A stretch of DNA of 64,000 nt, taken from Weissella fangxianensis (GTDB taxonomy: Bacteria > Bacillota > Bacilli > Lactobacillales > Lactobacillaceae). The stretch lies in assembly GCF_024718545.1 (NCBI RefSeq), contig NZ_JAMXDB010000001.1, positions 62,001 to 126,000 of the forward strand, read 5' to 3'. Positions 43,845-53,222 of this stretch are shown in pieces; within the stretch, counting starts at the first letter, position 1; the number at the start of each line of letters is the position of its first letter. Both the position numbers and the translations under genes were made by a program. Under the pieces are notes generated by a model that saw only the letters and a list, made by a program, of their open reading frames with translations, did not search any database and was not told the DNA's origin.

Positions 43845-45464
43845 ATGGAAAATCATAATAATTTGTACCGAACGATGCTATTCGGACTAAGTATATTAGC
43901 AGGTGGACAACTGGGTTATGCCACAATTTCTGCTGATGATACGTCATCATCGCAGGTAACAACTAGTGAGCAGGTAACGACTAGTGAAGTGAGTACCGAA
44001 TCGTCGGAACAAGCAAGTCAAAGTATTCCTGAAACGACGGCACCAGTAAGTCAAAGTACGCCGACTGTTAGTTCTAGTCAGGTAGACGAAGCGGAACCGT
44101 CTTCAAGTGAAACTGAGTCGACAGAGGAACAAGGCGGTTTAAGTGGGCGTCGTGCAACCACATCATCGACGAAAGTTGACCACAGGTCAGGTTATGTCTA
44201 TGCACCGGAAGTTTCTCAAGCTAATGGTGGTTGGAACTGGTTAGAAGATGGCCAGCCATATACAGGCTTTAGAAAATATCAAGGTGCCTATTACTGGTTC
44301 CAAAATGGTGTTCGTCAGAATAACCAATGGGAAACAGCTTGGGGTCACAAATATTACGTTGGTGCGAATGGCCGAGCTGTGCAAGGTACGCAGTGGATCA
44401 ATGGTAAGCGATATAACTTTGGAACTAATGGGACATTTTATTTACGAAACGATGATGTCTCAGGATATATTAACGTACCCGGTGTTGGTTGGCGTTGGCT
44501 AGAAAAGGGCCAACTTTACTCAGGATTCCGTTATTATATGGGAGCCTATTACTGGTTCCAAAACGGTGTTCGACAGAATAACCAATGGGAAACTGCCTGG
44601 GGCAATAAATACTATGTTGGTGCTGACGGTCGGGCTGTGCAAGGGTTGCGGGTTATTAATAATCAGATTTATAATTTTGGAACCAATAAGACATTTTATA
44701 AGCGAGCATTACCTTCTGGCTACGTCAATGTTTCTGGATTAGGTTGGCGTTGGATCGAAAATGAACAACTATTCACCGGATTCCGTCACTACAAAGGTTC
44801 ATACTACTGGTTTGAAAATGGTGTTCGGCAGAATAATCAATGGGAGACTGCCTGGGGGAACAAATACTACGTTGGTGCTGATGGTCGCGCTGTCCAAGGT
44901 ATTGTGACCATTAATGGTGTGAAGCATAATTTTGGTACCAACGGGACCTTTTATGAACGAGACATGCCTAAAAAAGTGGCAAAACCATATTATTATTCAC
45001 AGTGGGATAAACGATGGTCAAATACTTGGTTAAGTGGTGGTACTTTCGGCGCAACTGGGTGTGTGCCAACTAGTGTAGCCATGGTCCTAAAGGGTTCATA
45101 TGGTGTTAATGTGACGCCACGTCAAGTTGGAAATCAAGTGAGTCAGTTTCACGAGTCGTATGGTGCTTCGGGACTCGATCTAAAAACAATGGTTAATGCG
45201 TATGGGCATCAAGCACAAAGTTTAAGTACAGCTAATGCTGTGAAATCAGCCTTGAAACAAGGTAAACCAGTTATTTTCTTCGTGAACGTTGGAATTGGGC
45301 ATGCTGTTGTAGGTTATGGTTACAATCAAGGAAATACGGAGATTTTTGATCCATATAATCACCAATTCTATAGTGGTTGGAATAGTGTTGATGGCATTTT
45401 GAGTAAATTATCAAAGGACTCACAGGATTGGGATGCAGGAACTCCTGCATTCGCGATTAATTAG
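43845..45464 (+). CDS. secreted C39-type peptidase with three wall-binding repeats
   Basis: This 539-residue exported protein has an N-terminal hydrophobic signal (about residues 8-30), a Ser/Thr/Glu-rich linker to ~105, and three ~85-residue repeats (about 110-375), each with the W-Y/F-E-G-x-Y-T-G-F-R and YYWFxNGVRQ core. A C-terminal papain-like C39 peptidase domain follows: GATGCVPTS with Cys406, GIGHAVVGYG with His486 and DPYN near 502. It likely cleaves a peptide or muropeptide at the wall. The ATG at 43845 is chosen because GGGAG lies ten bases ahead. A small gene follows 11 bases downstream. Confidence 0.86.
   Translation: MENHNNLYRTMLFGLSILAGGQLGYATISADDTSSSQVTTSEQVTTSEVSTESSEQASQSIPETTAPVSQSTPTVSSSQVDEAEPSSSETESTEEQGGLSGRRATTSSTKVDHRSGYVYAPEVSQANGGWNWLEDGQPYTGFRKYQGAYYWFQNGVRQNNQWETAWGHKYYVGANGRAVQGTQWINGKRYNFGTNGTFYLRNDDVSGYINVPGVGWRWLEKGQLYSGFRYYMGAYYWFQNGVRQNNQWETAWGNKYYVGADGRAVQGLRVINNQIYNFGTNKTFYKRALPSGYVNVSGLGWRWIENEQLFTGFRHYKGSYYWFENGVRQNNQWETAWGNKYYVGADGRAVQGIVTINGVKHNFGTNGTFYERDMPKKVAKPYYYSQWDKRWSNTWLSGGTFGATGCVPTSVAMVLKGSYGVNVTPRQVGNQVSQFHESYGASGLDLKTMVNAYGHQAQSLSTANAVKSALKQGKPVIFFVNVGIGHAVVGYGYNQGNTEIFDPYNHQFYSGWNSVDGILSKLSKDSQDWDAGTPAFAIN
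44200..44960 (+). repeat. three intragenic wall-binding repeats
   Basis: Near-identical ~250-base modules begin at about 44200, 44453 and 44707. Each encodes YYWF-NGVRQNNQWETAWG followed by YYVGA-GRAVQG. Two further copies of the module occur in the GH25 gene at 46840-47370. Confidence 0.85.
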
Positions 45465-45475
45465 GGGTGATCAAT

Positions 45476-45898
45476 ATGAAACGTAAACAGGTTATTTGGA
45501 TCGTAACAATCGTCATTATTGTGATTGCCATTTTTGCAATGTACTTTATGTTTAACCAATCAGCGGATGAGCATACACAAGATAATGGTGCTTCTTCAAA
45601 TACTTCAAGTGTAAAATCTTCTAGTCAGTCACAAGGATCAAGTGTTAGTAGTACATCGTTGTCAGGGGATGAAAGCCTGACGTTAGAGACTAGTTCAGAG
45701 ACAACCAACGGTACTGATGATGAGCAATCAACGGATGATTCTCAAGTCGTAAATGTTCGCGAAGCTCGTATTAAGCTTTATGAGGCGGGAATAGATTCTT
45801 CAAGCCTCGATGATGCGACGATTACTCAGTATTGGCAAGCAGCCAAGGAACAACAGACTGATTTCCCAACATATGTTAAAAATCAGTTGAAACAGTAA
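45476..45898 (+). CDS. small membrane-anchored Ser-rich protein of unknown function
   Basis: This 140-residue protein has one N-terminal membrane segment (about residues 7-27), a Ser/Thr/Asp-rich linker to ~90, and a short helical C-terminus (VREARIKLYEAG, then YWQAAKEQQ). It was not recognised. AGGGGTGAT selects the ATG at 45476, and it starts 11 bases after the C39 peptidase stop, so the two are one transcript. It could act as a surface partner or immunity-like anchor for the peptidase, but there is no direct evidence. Confidence 0.7.
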   Translation: MKRKQVIWIVTIVIIVIAIFAMYFMFNQSADEHTQDNGASSNTSSVKSSSQSQGSSVSSTSLSGDESLTLETSSETTNGTDDEQSTDDSQVVNVREARIKLYEAGIDSSSLDDATITQYWQAAKEQQTDFPTYVKNQLKQ

Positions 45899-46015
45899 GC
45901 GGACTATTTTTTTAATACATGTAAAATAACTGGTCTTATTTAGATTACCAAATATTGTAATATGATTAGGCACTTACAAAAGGTGTAATTATACAAAATA
46001 TGAGGTAATTTTTTG

Positions 46016-47371
46016 ATGCACTATTTTAAACAACTGATACTAGTTCTAATAATTAGTATCCTCGGTATTGCGGTTTTAGTACATCATGTCTATGTGAATG
46101 GTGTACCAGGCATTACAGCTGGTCAAGCAGGGACACCACGGATGGACTTTGTGGATGTGTCATCATGGAATGGTCGTTTAACAACAGCAGATTTTGACAA
46201 GATGAAACAGCACGGTGTCAAAGGAGTCGTTGTTAAATTGACGGAAGGCACTTACTATGTGAATCCAAGTGCCCGGGCCCAAATTGCGAGTGCTCAAGCA
46301 GCTGGGTTGCGCATTGCGGTTTATCATTATTCTAAGTATCGAACACCGGCTAGTGCAGTTAGTGAGGCTGATTACTTTACGACACAGGTCAAAAATTATC
46401 AGCTACCAAATCATACAGTGTTAGTTGATGACTTAGAGGATGTTGCCACTCGGCAAAGGGATGTGACGCAAAATGTACGATCATTTCGTGACCGTTTAGC
46501 GGCTAATGGGTATCCACGCTATATGTTGTATACCTCGCCCAGTTATATTGCAGAAACACAATTAAAGCCTTATCAGTTTGGCTTGCGAAACATTTGGATG
46601 GCATCATATCCATATCAACCAACGGCTAATAACCTTTGGCATACGCAGTACGGTGCGTGGCAATGGAATTCAAAAACAAGTTTTCCTGGTGTCGTGGGAT
46701 TGTTTGATGTAAGCGTTGATTATGGGTCACCAATTTTACAACAAGATACCAGTGTAACAACGAATAGTAAGCAAACAGTAAATAATATTTTCTATTCATC
46801 AGGTAAACCAGCAAAGGGTTATTTAAATGATGGTACAGGTTGGTATTGGTTTGAAGGTGGTAAACGTTATACGGGCTTCCGTTACTATAAGGGAACTTAT
46901 TACTGGTTTAATAAGGGCGTAAGGCAGGGCAACCAATGGCAAACGGCCTGGGGCAAGCGCTATTACGTTGGTGCTGATGGCCGAGCAGTACAAGGTATTC
47001 GTCAAATTGGTGAGTATAAGTATTACTTTGGTAATAATGGCACGCACTTTTTACGCACGAACCAGCAGGTTAAGTTAGGTAAGCAAACGTATTATGCTAA
47101 TGCGCAAGGCCAACTGACACCTTGGCAAGGTTATGTCCAGTTTAATCGTGGCTGGCAATGGTTTGAAAAAGGGCTACCATACACTGGCTTCCGTTTTTAC
47201 ATGGGCACATATTACTGGTTTACGCATGGTTTCCGTCAACATAACCAATGGCACACGGCTTGGGGCCATCGGTACTATGTTGGTGTTGATGGTCGAGCAG
47301 TGCAAGGACATCAGAAGATAAATAATCGTGACTATTATTTTGGTAATGATGGGACCTTTTATCTGCGATAA
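46016..47371 (+). CDS. secreted GH25 muramidase with wall-binding repeats
   Basis: This 451-residue exported protein has a signal anchor (residues ~8-28) and then a GH25 lysozyme domain (~45-245) with DVSSWNG (D47) and DDLED (D138, D139, E141), the expected acidic catalytic set of this family; it would cut peptidoglycan between MurNAc and GlcNAc. Two wall-binding repeats follow (~275-345 and 375-450), of the same type as in the C39 gene upstream. The ATG at 46016 follows TGAGG by ten bases. Its function may be turnover or competition; an autolysin role is inferred. Confidence 0.9.
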   Translation: MHYFKQLILVLIISILGIAVLVHHVYVNGVPGITAGQAGTPRMDFVDVSSWNGRLTTADFDKMKQHGVKGVVVKLTEGTYYVNPSARAQIASAQAAGLRIAVYHYSKYRTPASAVSEADYFTTQVKNYQLPNHTVLVDDLEDVATRQRDVTQNVRSFRDRLAANGYPRYMLYTSPSYIAETQLKPYQFGLRNIWMASYPYQPTANNLWHTQYGAWQWNSKTSFPGVVGLFDVSVDYGSPILQQDTSVTTNSKQTVNNIFYSSGKPAKGYLNDGTGWYWFEGGKRYTGFRYYKGTYYWFNKGVRQGNQWQTAWGKRYYVGADGRAVQGIRQIGEYKYYFGNNGTHFLRTNQQVKLGKQTYYANAQGQLTPWQGYVQFNRGWQWFEKGLPYTGFRFYMGTYYWFTHGFRQHNQWHTAWGHRYYVGVDGRAVQGHQKINNRDYYFGNDGTFYLR

Positions 47372-47381
47372 AATAACTGAT

Positions 47382-47420
47382 AATGGCTATTTTCAGAAGT
47401 TTTGAAAATAGCCATTTATT
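47382..47420 (+). terminator. terminator after the GH25 gene
   Basis: The stem AATGGCTATTTTCA / TGAAAATAGCCATT is followed by a short T-rich tail. Confidence 0.85.
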
Positions 47421-47512
47421 TATTGATAATAAGAAAAGTTCGCAAGAATTGTTAAAGTAAGCGTATAATGTTACTAGTTAAACTGAATTTAGAAAAGCAG
47501 GTTAGAATATAA

Positions 47513-48295
47513 ATGATTACAATTAAGTCACAACGTGAAATAGATGGCATGAAAAAATCCGGTGAAATTATAGCCGGTATGCATAAAGGACTTCGTGAAT
47601 TAATCAAACCAGGACTTTCAACTTGGGAAATTGAAAAATTTAGTCGTCACTATATTGAAAGCCACGGTGGTCGTGCAGCTCAAATCGGTTTTGAAGGCTT
47701 TGAGTATGCGACAACTGTTTCGGTGAATAATGAAGTGGCCCACGCTTTTCCACGTAAAAAATTAATTTTAAAAGAAGGTGACATCGTTAAAGTTGATACG
47801 GTTGTCGATTTAGACGGTTACTACTCTGACTCTGCATGGTCATACGCTGTTGGTAATGTATCAGATGAAGTAAAGCGCCTAATGGCTGTTACTAAAAAAG
47901 CTCTCTACCTAGGTATTGATCAAGCACAAGTGGGGAACCGTATCGGTGATATCGGTGCAGCTATTGATAAATATGTTACTGATGAAAATGGTTATGGTAA
48001 TGTCCGTGAGTATATCGGACATGGTATTCAACCAACTATGCATGAAGAACCAGCTGTACCTCATTATGGAACAGCCGGTCATGGTTTGCGTTTAAAGCCA
48101 GGTATGACCATAACGATTGAACCAATGGTCAATCTTGGTGGTTGGAAAGTAGAAACCTCTAAGGAAGATGGTTGGACTGTTACGACTGAGGATGGTTCTT
48201 GGTCAGCACAATATGAACATGTTGTTGCGATAACCAATGATGGACCAAAGATTTTGACGTCACAAGACCCTGAATATGACGCAAAATATCTATAA
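47513..48295 (+). CDS. map: type I methionine aminopeptidase
   Basis: This enzyme removes the initiator methionine from nascent proteins. Its 260 residues cover the pita-bread fold. The metal ligands are the two aspartates in the VDTVVDLDGYYSDSAW region, the histidine of GHGIQPTMHEEP, the glutamate of TIEPM and the glutamate of QYEHVV. AGCAGG precedes the ATG. Its location at the head of the exopolysaccharide locus is unexpected for a housekeeping gene; it may be co-transcribed with the priming transferase, which begins 30 bases after its stop. Confidence 0.96.
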   Translation: MITIKSQREIDGMKKSGEIIAGMHKGLRELIKPGLSTWEIEKFSRHYIESHGGRAAQIGFEGFEYATTVSVNNEVAHAFPRKKLILKEGDIVKVDTVVDLDGYYSDSAWSYAVGNVSDEVKRLMAVTKKALYLGIDQAQVGNRIGDIGAAIDKYVTDENGYGNVREYIGHGIQPTMHEEPAVPHYGTAGHGLRLKPGMTITIEPMVNLGGWKVETSKEDGWTVTTEDGSWSAQYEHVVAITNDGPKILTSQDPEYDAKYL

Positions 48296-48325
48296 AGCAT
48301 TAGCAAACAAGAAGGAGGTTTCGCT

Positions 48326-48949
48326 GTGTCAGAAACCGGATACTTATTTACCAAACGATTTTTAGATATTTCTGTTTCACTATTCGCATTAATTATTTTA
48401 TCGCCAATTTTTTTGGTAGTATCAATATTCTATTTTTTTGGTGAGAATCGTGGACCTATTTTCTATCAACAAAAGCGAATTGGACAGAATCATCATGAGT
48501 TTGGTATTTATAAATTTCGCTCAATGGTAGTGGGAGCTGAGGAAAAGCTGTATGCCAACAAAGAACTTTATGAGAAATTTGTTGAAAATGGCTATAAATT
48601 ACCAACAGAAGAGGATCCTAGAATCACTAAATTTGGTGCATTTCTACGTAAAACTTCCATTGATGAATTACCCCAGTTTATAAACATTTTGAAGGGTGAA
48701 ATGAGTATTGTGGGACCACGTCCCGTGGTTGCTAAAGAATTGGTAGAATATGGTCAAGATGTTGACAAATTTTTATCAGTCAAACCAGGTGCAATGGGAC
48801 TTTGGCAAGCAAGTGGTCGAAGTGAAATTCAATATCCAGAACGCGCGCAACTAGAAATTGGCTATGTTGATCAAGCCGATTTGTGGTTCGATTTCAAAAT
48901 TTTATTTATGACAGTCATTGCGGTCTTTAGGGGAAAAGGCGCAATGTAA
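48326..48949 (+). CDS. priming sugar transferase (undecaprenyl-phosphate sugar phosphotransferase)
   Basis: This enzyme starts exopolysaccharide synthesis by moving a hexose-phosphate onto undecaprenyl-phosphate. The 207-residue length fits the EpsE/CpsE catalytic core with one N-terminal membrane segment (about 13-35). KRIGQNHHEFGIYKFRSM, DELPQFINILKGEMSIVGPRP and the closing GLWQASGRS block are family hallmarks. The start is a GTG at 48326, supported by AAGGAGGT. A terminator separates it from the chain-length gene. The sugar is probably galactose or glucose, but the sequence does not settle it. Confidence 0.92.
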   Translation: MSETGYLFTKRFLDISVSLFALIILSPIFLVVSIFYFFGENRGPIFYQQKRIGQNHHEFGIYKFRSMVVGAEEKLYANKELYEKFVENGYKLPTEEDPRITKFGAFLRKTSIDELPQFINILKGEMSIVGPRPVVAKELVEYGQDVDKFLSVKPGAMGLWQASGRSEIQYPERAQLEIGYVDQADLWFDFKILFMTVIAVFRGKGAM

Positions 48950-48976
48950 ATTTTAAGAATTTATGATAAAACTATA

Positions 48977-49018
48977 AAACTCGCTACATCTCCTGTATAC
49001 TGAAACGTAGCGAGTTTT
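48977..49018 (+). terminator. terminator between the priming transferase and the rest of the locus
   Basis: The stem AAACTCGCTAC / GTAGCGAGTTT has a long AT-rich loop and is followed by TTCG, a weak T tail; it may be partial. Confidence 0.7.
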
Positions 49019-49075
49019 CGCATTTAACTGATTATAATTTAAGTCAGAAATTTTATACTAAGAGGAAATAGTGAA

Positions 49076-49708
49076 ATGGACAATCAATTTACTATAACTG
49101 ATTTGATCAAGCATTTATTACGCAACGCCTGGTGGATTATTGTATTAGGTATTATTTGTGGTGGTGTGATGTATGCTATGAACAAACAGCCAGCTGTGAC
49201 GAGTGTTAGTGCTTCACGGGATATGTACGTTGGTAAGGATGATAGCAATGCTAAGGATCCAAATTCACGTGTCATGGGAAATTCTTGGATGCTAAAAACG
49301 TATCGTTCTATCGGTAAGGATCAGCAAATTATTGATCCCGCTGTGAAACAGTTAAAAAAGCAACATGTTAAAATTACTGCTGGCGAGTTACGTCAAGCAG
49401 TGACATTATCAACGCCTGATAGCACATTGTTAATCAAGGCAGAAGTACGCGGTGTTAAAAAGGGCAATCAAGCAGTGAAAATGGTGAATGCCTATACGGA
49501 TTCATATGCTGCTAACGCGCCTAAGCTAATTTCAACTATGCCACAACCAGAATTGATGTCAGCACCTAAGAAAGCTCATGTTGATTCGATTGTGTCAGGA
49601 TCACCTAAAAAGTCAGCTGTCTTTGGTTTGGCTGCTGGTCTGGCAGTAGGAATTGTATTAGCTTTCTTCACGGGTATTTTCAAAAATTTTAAAGCAACCA
49701 AAGCTTAA
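49076..49708 (+). CDS. Wzz/CapA-type chain-length regulator
   Basis: This 210-residue protein has two membrane segments (about 18-36 and 182-200) flanking an extracellular region, the layout of Gram-positive Wzz/CpsC/YveK proteins that set polymer length with a partner tyrosine kinase. No tyrosine kinase or phosphatase gene (CpsD/CpsB type) follows, so either it acts without one or the kinase is elsewhere. AGAGGA precedes the ATG. The polymerase gene follows 13 bases downstream. Confidence 0.85.
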   Translation: MDNQFTITDLIKHLLRNAWWIIVLGIICGGVMYAMNKQPAVTSVSASRDMYVGKDDSNAKDPNSRVMGNSWMLKTYRSIGKDQQIIDPAVKQLKKQHVKITAGELRQAVTLSTPDSTLLIKAEVRGVKKGNQAVKMVNAYTDSYAANAPKLISTMPQPELMSAPKKAHVDSIVSGSPKKSAVFGLAAGLAVGIVLAFFTGIFKNFKATKA

Positions 49709-49721
49709 AAAGGGGTGAAAT

Positions 49722-51104
49722 ATGGTTAGTTGGTTAATGCCTTTTGCGATTTTGCCAAAAACATATACATTCTTTTTCTTTGATTTATTTTCTCAAATTG
49801 CTGTTGTTGTATTTGGTCTGTTTATATTAGTTAAACTATACTTACAGCCTGCACGTTTAGAGGATGTTTTACCGAAAACGACCACTTTACGTATTTGGGG
49901 TGTGTTTATTGTTGCCCAACTAATTTTAATGACCTATCAATCATTTGCAGTAGGGTCGACGACACGCATATATGGCTTACTACATGGATTAATGATGTTT
50001 ATCCAGGTCATTTTGTCAATTTGGATTGCGTATACGGTTCAAAAAATGCTCATTCGTAGCTATGCAGATGCAGTAAAATTTATGAAATCGGTCATCATTA
50101 CAGTAGCCGTTTATCTTGGTTTAATTGTTTTACCACAGATTCTCTATCTGTTTGGGATGACATCATTATCGCACTGGGTCAATCCAATTGCGCATCTGTT
50201 TGAGCGTCATTGGGCAAATCGCGATTTTTATGACAATGGTAGTTATGTCGCAACTTCAATGCGTGTCAATGGTTTTGAGCCAGAGGCGGCCTATTTAGCA
50301 TTGTTGGTGGGGATTGCATTTAGTCCGTTCTTACTGATGTTGATACAAGAACCATTAAAAGCATTTAAAAATCGTTGGATTTACTGGACAGCACTGATAT
50401 TAGGCGCTGCCAGTTTAGGTGTATTGTTGTTAGCAAAGACAACTACGGGTTTCTTGTTAATTGGTATTCTAGCGTTAGTATACTGGTTAGCGGCACCCAA
50501 AAAACAAAAGATCAGTTTATTTTTCCTAGGAATAATTGCGCTATTAGGCGTAGCGGTTGCATATGTTGCTGTACCAAGTATCCGTAGTTTGCTGAATACT
50601 TGGATTTTCCAAAAGGGTGGTACGGATAACCGTCTTGGTGGAACAATTGCTTTGATTAAAACATGGCTACAGCATCCATTATTTGGTGTTGGTTATGGCT
50701 ATGAAGGACAATATATTGTAGATAACTTACCAGAGTGGTCAAAAAACAATTTTGAGTATATGCAAGTTTATCGCAAGCAAGCTTATCCAATTTTGAATGA
50801 TCTTTTCGGTTGGCTAGCAAGATATGGTCTTGTCTTCTGCTTAACTTTTGCTTGGCTATTGTTTAGTCTAATTAAGCGTTCCTTAGTTATTTTGAAAGAA
50901 ATAGCCGGTCAATTTGACGAGCGTAGCATGTTCTACCGTATTTCAATTAAGGCATTTTATATGACTGTGGTTGTGGTTGTGGTAGTTAGTGCAGTCACAC
51001 CATCAAATGTGATGTCATGGCCGATTTTGTTAATGTTGTTCTTTTACTGGCGGGTGGTTCATATCGCTGAGAATGATGTGTTTGCAAAGGAGTCAGAAGA
51101 ATGA
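49722..51104 (+). CDS. O-antigen-ligase/Wzy-type polysaccharide polymerase
   Basis: This 460-residue protein has about eleven hydrophobic segments. The large outside loop between ~residues 310 and 370 has the HPLFGVGYG motif typical of O-antigen polymerase/ligase (WzyC) proteins. It joins lipid-linked repeat units into the exopolysaccharide. AAAGGGG precedes the ATG, and its stop overlaps the DUF4422 start by four bases (ATGA), so the two are translationally coupled. Confidence 0.87.
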   Translation: MVSWLMPFAILPKTYTFFFFDLFSQIAVVVFGLFILVKLYLQPARLEDVLPKTTTLRIWGVFIVAQLILMTYQSFAVGSTTRIYGLLHGLMMFIQVILSIWIAYTVQKMLIRSYADAVKFMKSVIITVAVYLGLIVLPQILYLFGMTSLSHWVNPIAHLFERHWANRDFYDNGSYVATSMRVNGFEPEAAYLALLVGIAFSPFLLMLIQEPLKAFKNRWIYWTALILGAASLGVLLLAKTTTGFLLIGILALVYWLAAPKKQKISLFFLGIIALLGVAVAYVAVPSIRSLLNTWIFQKGGTDNRLGGTIALIKTWLQHPLFGVGYGYEGQYIVDNLPEWSKNNFEYMQVYRKQAYPILNDLFGWLARYGLVFCLTFAWLLFSLIKRSLVILKEIAGQFDERSMFYRISIKAFYMTVVVVVVVSAVTPSNVMSWPILLMLFFYWRVVHIAENDVFAKESEE

Positions 51105-51874
51105 AGATTTTAATTGCAACCCATAAACCATATCAAATTCCTGAAGTTGCAGGATATCAACCGATTATGGTTGGGTCGGCTTTACGTGATGAAGTGCCAA
51201 CAGGGTATTTACGTGATGATCAAGGTGAGAATATTTCAGAGTTAAATCCATTTTTTAATGAATTAACCGCATTATATTGGGCAAAGTATAACTTGCAGCA
51301 CGAAGATGTTGTTGGCCTAGCACATTATCGGCGGTATTTTGGTACAAAATCTGGTCATGATTTAGCTGATATTCTGGATCAAGAACAAATATATGCTGCA
51401 TTAGAACAAGCCGATGTCTTGTTACCAAAACAACGTGATTACTACATTGAATCACAAGAAAAGCATTATTTAAATGCTCATAAAAATGAGCCTTATTTTG
51501 CCATGCAGGATGTCATTAAGGAGCAATTCCCTGAATATCTACCTGCTTTTCAACAAATGGGACAGAGTAAGAAGGCGCATCTATTTAACATGGCTATTAT
51601 GAAACAGGCTGATTTTCAGTCATATACGGATTTTATGTTTGGCGTGTTAGATCAAGTTGCCCGACGGATTCCTTATGAATCATATGAGGGTCAGGACCGG
51701 CGAGTGTTCGGCTTCTTGTCAGAACGTTTGATGGATACTTGGTTATATACAAATAAAAAAACGTTCCGTGAGTTCCCGTTGGTAACAACGGAAAAGACGA
51801 ATTGGATCGATAAAGGGACCCAATTTTTAAAGCGTAAGTTTTTTAAAGATACAAATAAGAAGGTTCACTTTTAA
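51101..51874 (+). CDS. DUF4422 glycosyltransferase
   Basis: This 257-residue soluble protein has the DUF4422 hallmarks: an N-terminal KILIATHKPY, NPFFNELTALYWAKYN, and VGLAHYRRYF at ~71-80. The family includes capsular and exopolysaccharide galactosyl- and related transferases. Coupled by overlap to the polymerase gene and followed by a terminator, it makes one of the inner linkages of the repeat unit; the sugar is not predictable. The C-terminal tail is Lys-rich. Confidence 0.88.
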   Translation: MKILIATHKPYQIPEVAGYQPIMVGSALRDEVPTGYLRDDQGENISELNPFFNELTALYWAKYNLQHEDVVGLAHYRRYFGTKSGHDLADILDQEQIYAALEQADVLLPKQRDYYIESQEKHYLNAHKNEPYFAMQDVIKEQFPEYLPAFQQMGQSKKAHLFNMAIMKQADFQSYTDFMFGVLDQVARRIPYESYEGQDRRVFGFLSERLMDTWLYTNKKTFREFPLVTTEKTNWIDKGTQFLKRKFFKDTNKKVHF

Positions 51875-51879
51875 AACAC

Positions 51880-51921
51880 AATATCCTGGATTTATGGTAA
51901 AGTAAGTTCAGGATATTTTTT
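51880..51921 (+). terminator. terminator before glf
   Basis: The arms AATATCCTG and CAGGATATT, with an AT-rich loop, are followed by a T run. Confidence 0.8.
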
Positions 51922-51946
51922 ATAGATATGTAGAGGAAACGAATAA

Positions 51947-53125
51947 ATGACTTTAAATGATAAAAATTATGATTACTTAGTTGTTGGAGCCGGTCCGTTT
52001 GGAGCAATCTTTGCTTACGAGGCTGCGAAACGTGGTAAGCGTTCACTTATCATCGAAAAGCGCTCACACATCGCCGGAAACACTTATACACATACTGATC
52101 ATGGGATTACTGTCCACGATTTCGGTGCTCATATTTTCCACACGGATAATAAAGAGGTTTGGGAGTACATCAATCAGTTTGCTGAATTCAATGGTTACCA
52201 AAACCAAGTGGTGGCTAACTATAAAGGTGAACTTTATAACTTGCCATTTAACATGAACACCTTCTATGAAATGTGGGGAACGAAGACACCCGCTGAAGCT
52301 AAGGCTAAGATTGAAGAACAAAAACAAGCTGCTTTAGCTGAATTAGGTGACCGCGAGCCACGTAATTTAGAAGAACAAGCCATTTCATTAATTGGTACAG
52401 ATATTTACCAAAAACTAGTGAAGGGTTATACAGAAAAGCAATGGGGACGTAAAGCAACAGAACTGCCTGCATTCATCATTAAGCGTTTGCCTGTTCGTTT
52501 TATCTACGACAATAACTACTTCAACCATCGTTACCAAGGAATTCCAGTAGGTGGGTATACACAAATCTTTGAAAAGATGTTGGACAACGATTTGATCGAT
52601 GTTCGTGTCAATGAAGATTTCTTTGATCACAAAGACGAATATATTGCTGAGTTCCCTCGTATCGTTTATACAGGTATGATTGATCAATTCTTTGATTACA
52701 AGTTTGGTGAGTTGGAATACCGTTCAGTTCGCTTTGAATCTGAACTAAAACAAACAGATAACTACCAAGGTAATTCGGTGATCAACTATACAGATGCAGA
52801 AACTCCGTATACACGTGTAATGGAGTGGAAGCACTTTGATGGTTTGTCAGATGATGGGGTGACAATCATTACCAAGGAGTACCCACAAGAATGGGATCGT
52901 TCTAAGGAAGCTTATTACCCTGTTAACGATGAAAAGAATACAAATCTGTATAAGGAATATGCAAAGGAAGCACGTCAGCATAAGGAACAATTTATTTTTG
53001 GTGGTCGCTTAGGCCAATATCGTTATTACGATATGGATCAAGTATTCAATGCTGCCTTCAATACAGTACGTAAAGAGTTTGATATTCCATCAGATTTTAA
53101 CTTCGCACATGATGAAGAACATTAA
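51947..53125 (+). CDS. glf: UDP-galactopyranose mutase
   Basis: Glf isomerises UDP-galactopyranose to UDP-galactofuranose with FAD. The FAD-binding VVGAGPFGA is at 12-20, and HIAGNTYTH and the GAHIFHTD loop follow. The YTEKQWGRKATELPAFIIKRLPVR block and the final GRLGQYRYYDMDQV are diagnostic; 392 residues is normal. AGAGGA precedes the ATG. The codons here are noticeably more optimised than in neighbouring genes. It implies that the exopolysaccharide repeat contains galactofuranose, added by one of the GT2 enzymes downstream. Confidence 0.97.
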   Translation: MTLNDKNYDYLVVGAGPFGAIFAYEAAKRGKRSLIIEKRSHIAGNTYTHTDHGITVHDFGAHIFHTDNKEVWEYINQFAEFNGYQNQVVANYKGELYNLPFNMNTFYEMWGTKTPAEAKAKIEEQKQAALAELGDREPRNLEEQAISLIGTDIYQKLVKGYTEKQWGRKATELPAFIIKRLPVRFIYDNNYFNHRYQGIPVGGYTQIFEKMLDNDLIDVRVNEDFFDHKDEYIAEFPRIVYTGMIDQFFDYKFGELEYRSVRFESELKQTDNYQGNSVINYTDAETPYTRVMEWKHFDGLSDDGVTIITKEYPQEWDRSKEAYYPVNDEKNTNLYKEYAKEARQHKEQFIFGGRLGQYRYYDMDQVFNAAFNTVRKEFDIPSDFNFAHDEEH

Positions 53126-53148
53126 TTTTTGATAGATTAATAGATAAT

Positions 53149-53187
53149 CAAGGCGCAATCACTCTCAGTGTATTGTGCCTTGTTTTA
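53149..53187 (+). terminator. terminator after glf
   Basis: The stem CAAGGCGCAATCAC / GTGTATTGTGCCTTG is followed by TTTT. Confidence 0.9.
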
Positions 53188-53222
53188 TTTATAATAGTTT
53201 GATATACAATGACGGGAGTGAC

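Noticed and set aside
47513-48295. Methionine aminopeptidase as an exopolysaccharide-specific gene
   Set aside because: Its motifs are those of the housekeeping enzyme; adjacency to the locus is probably positional only.
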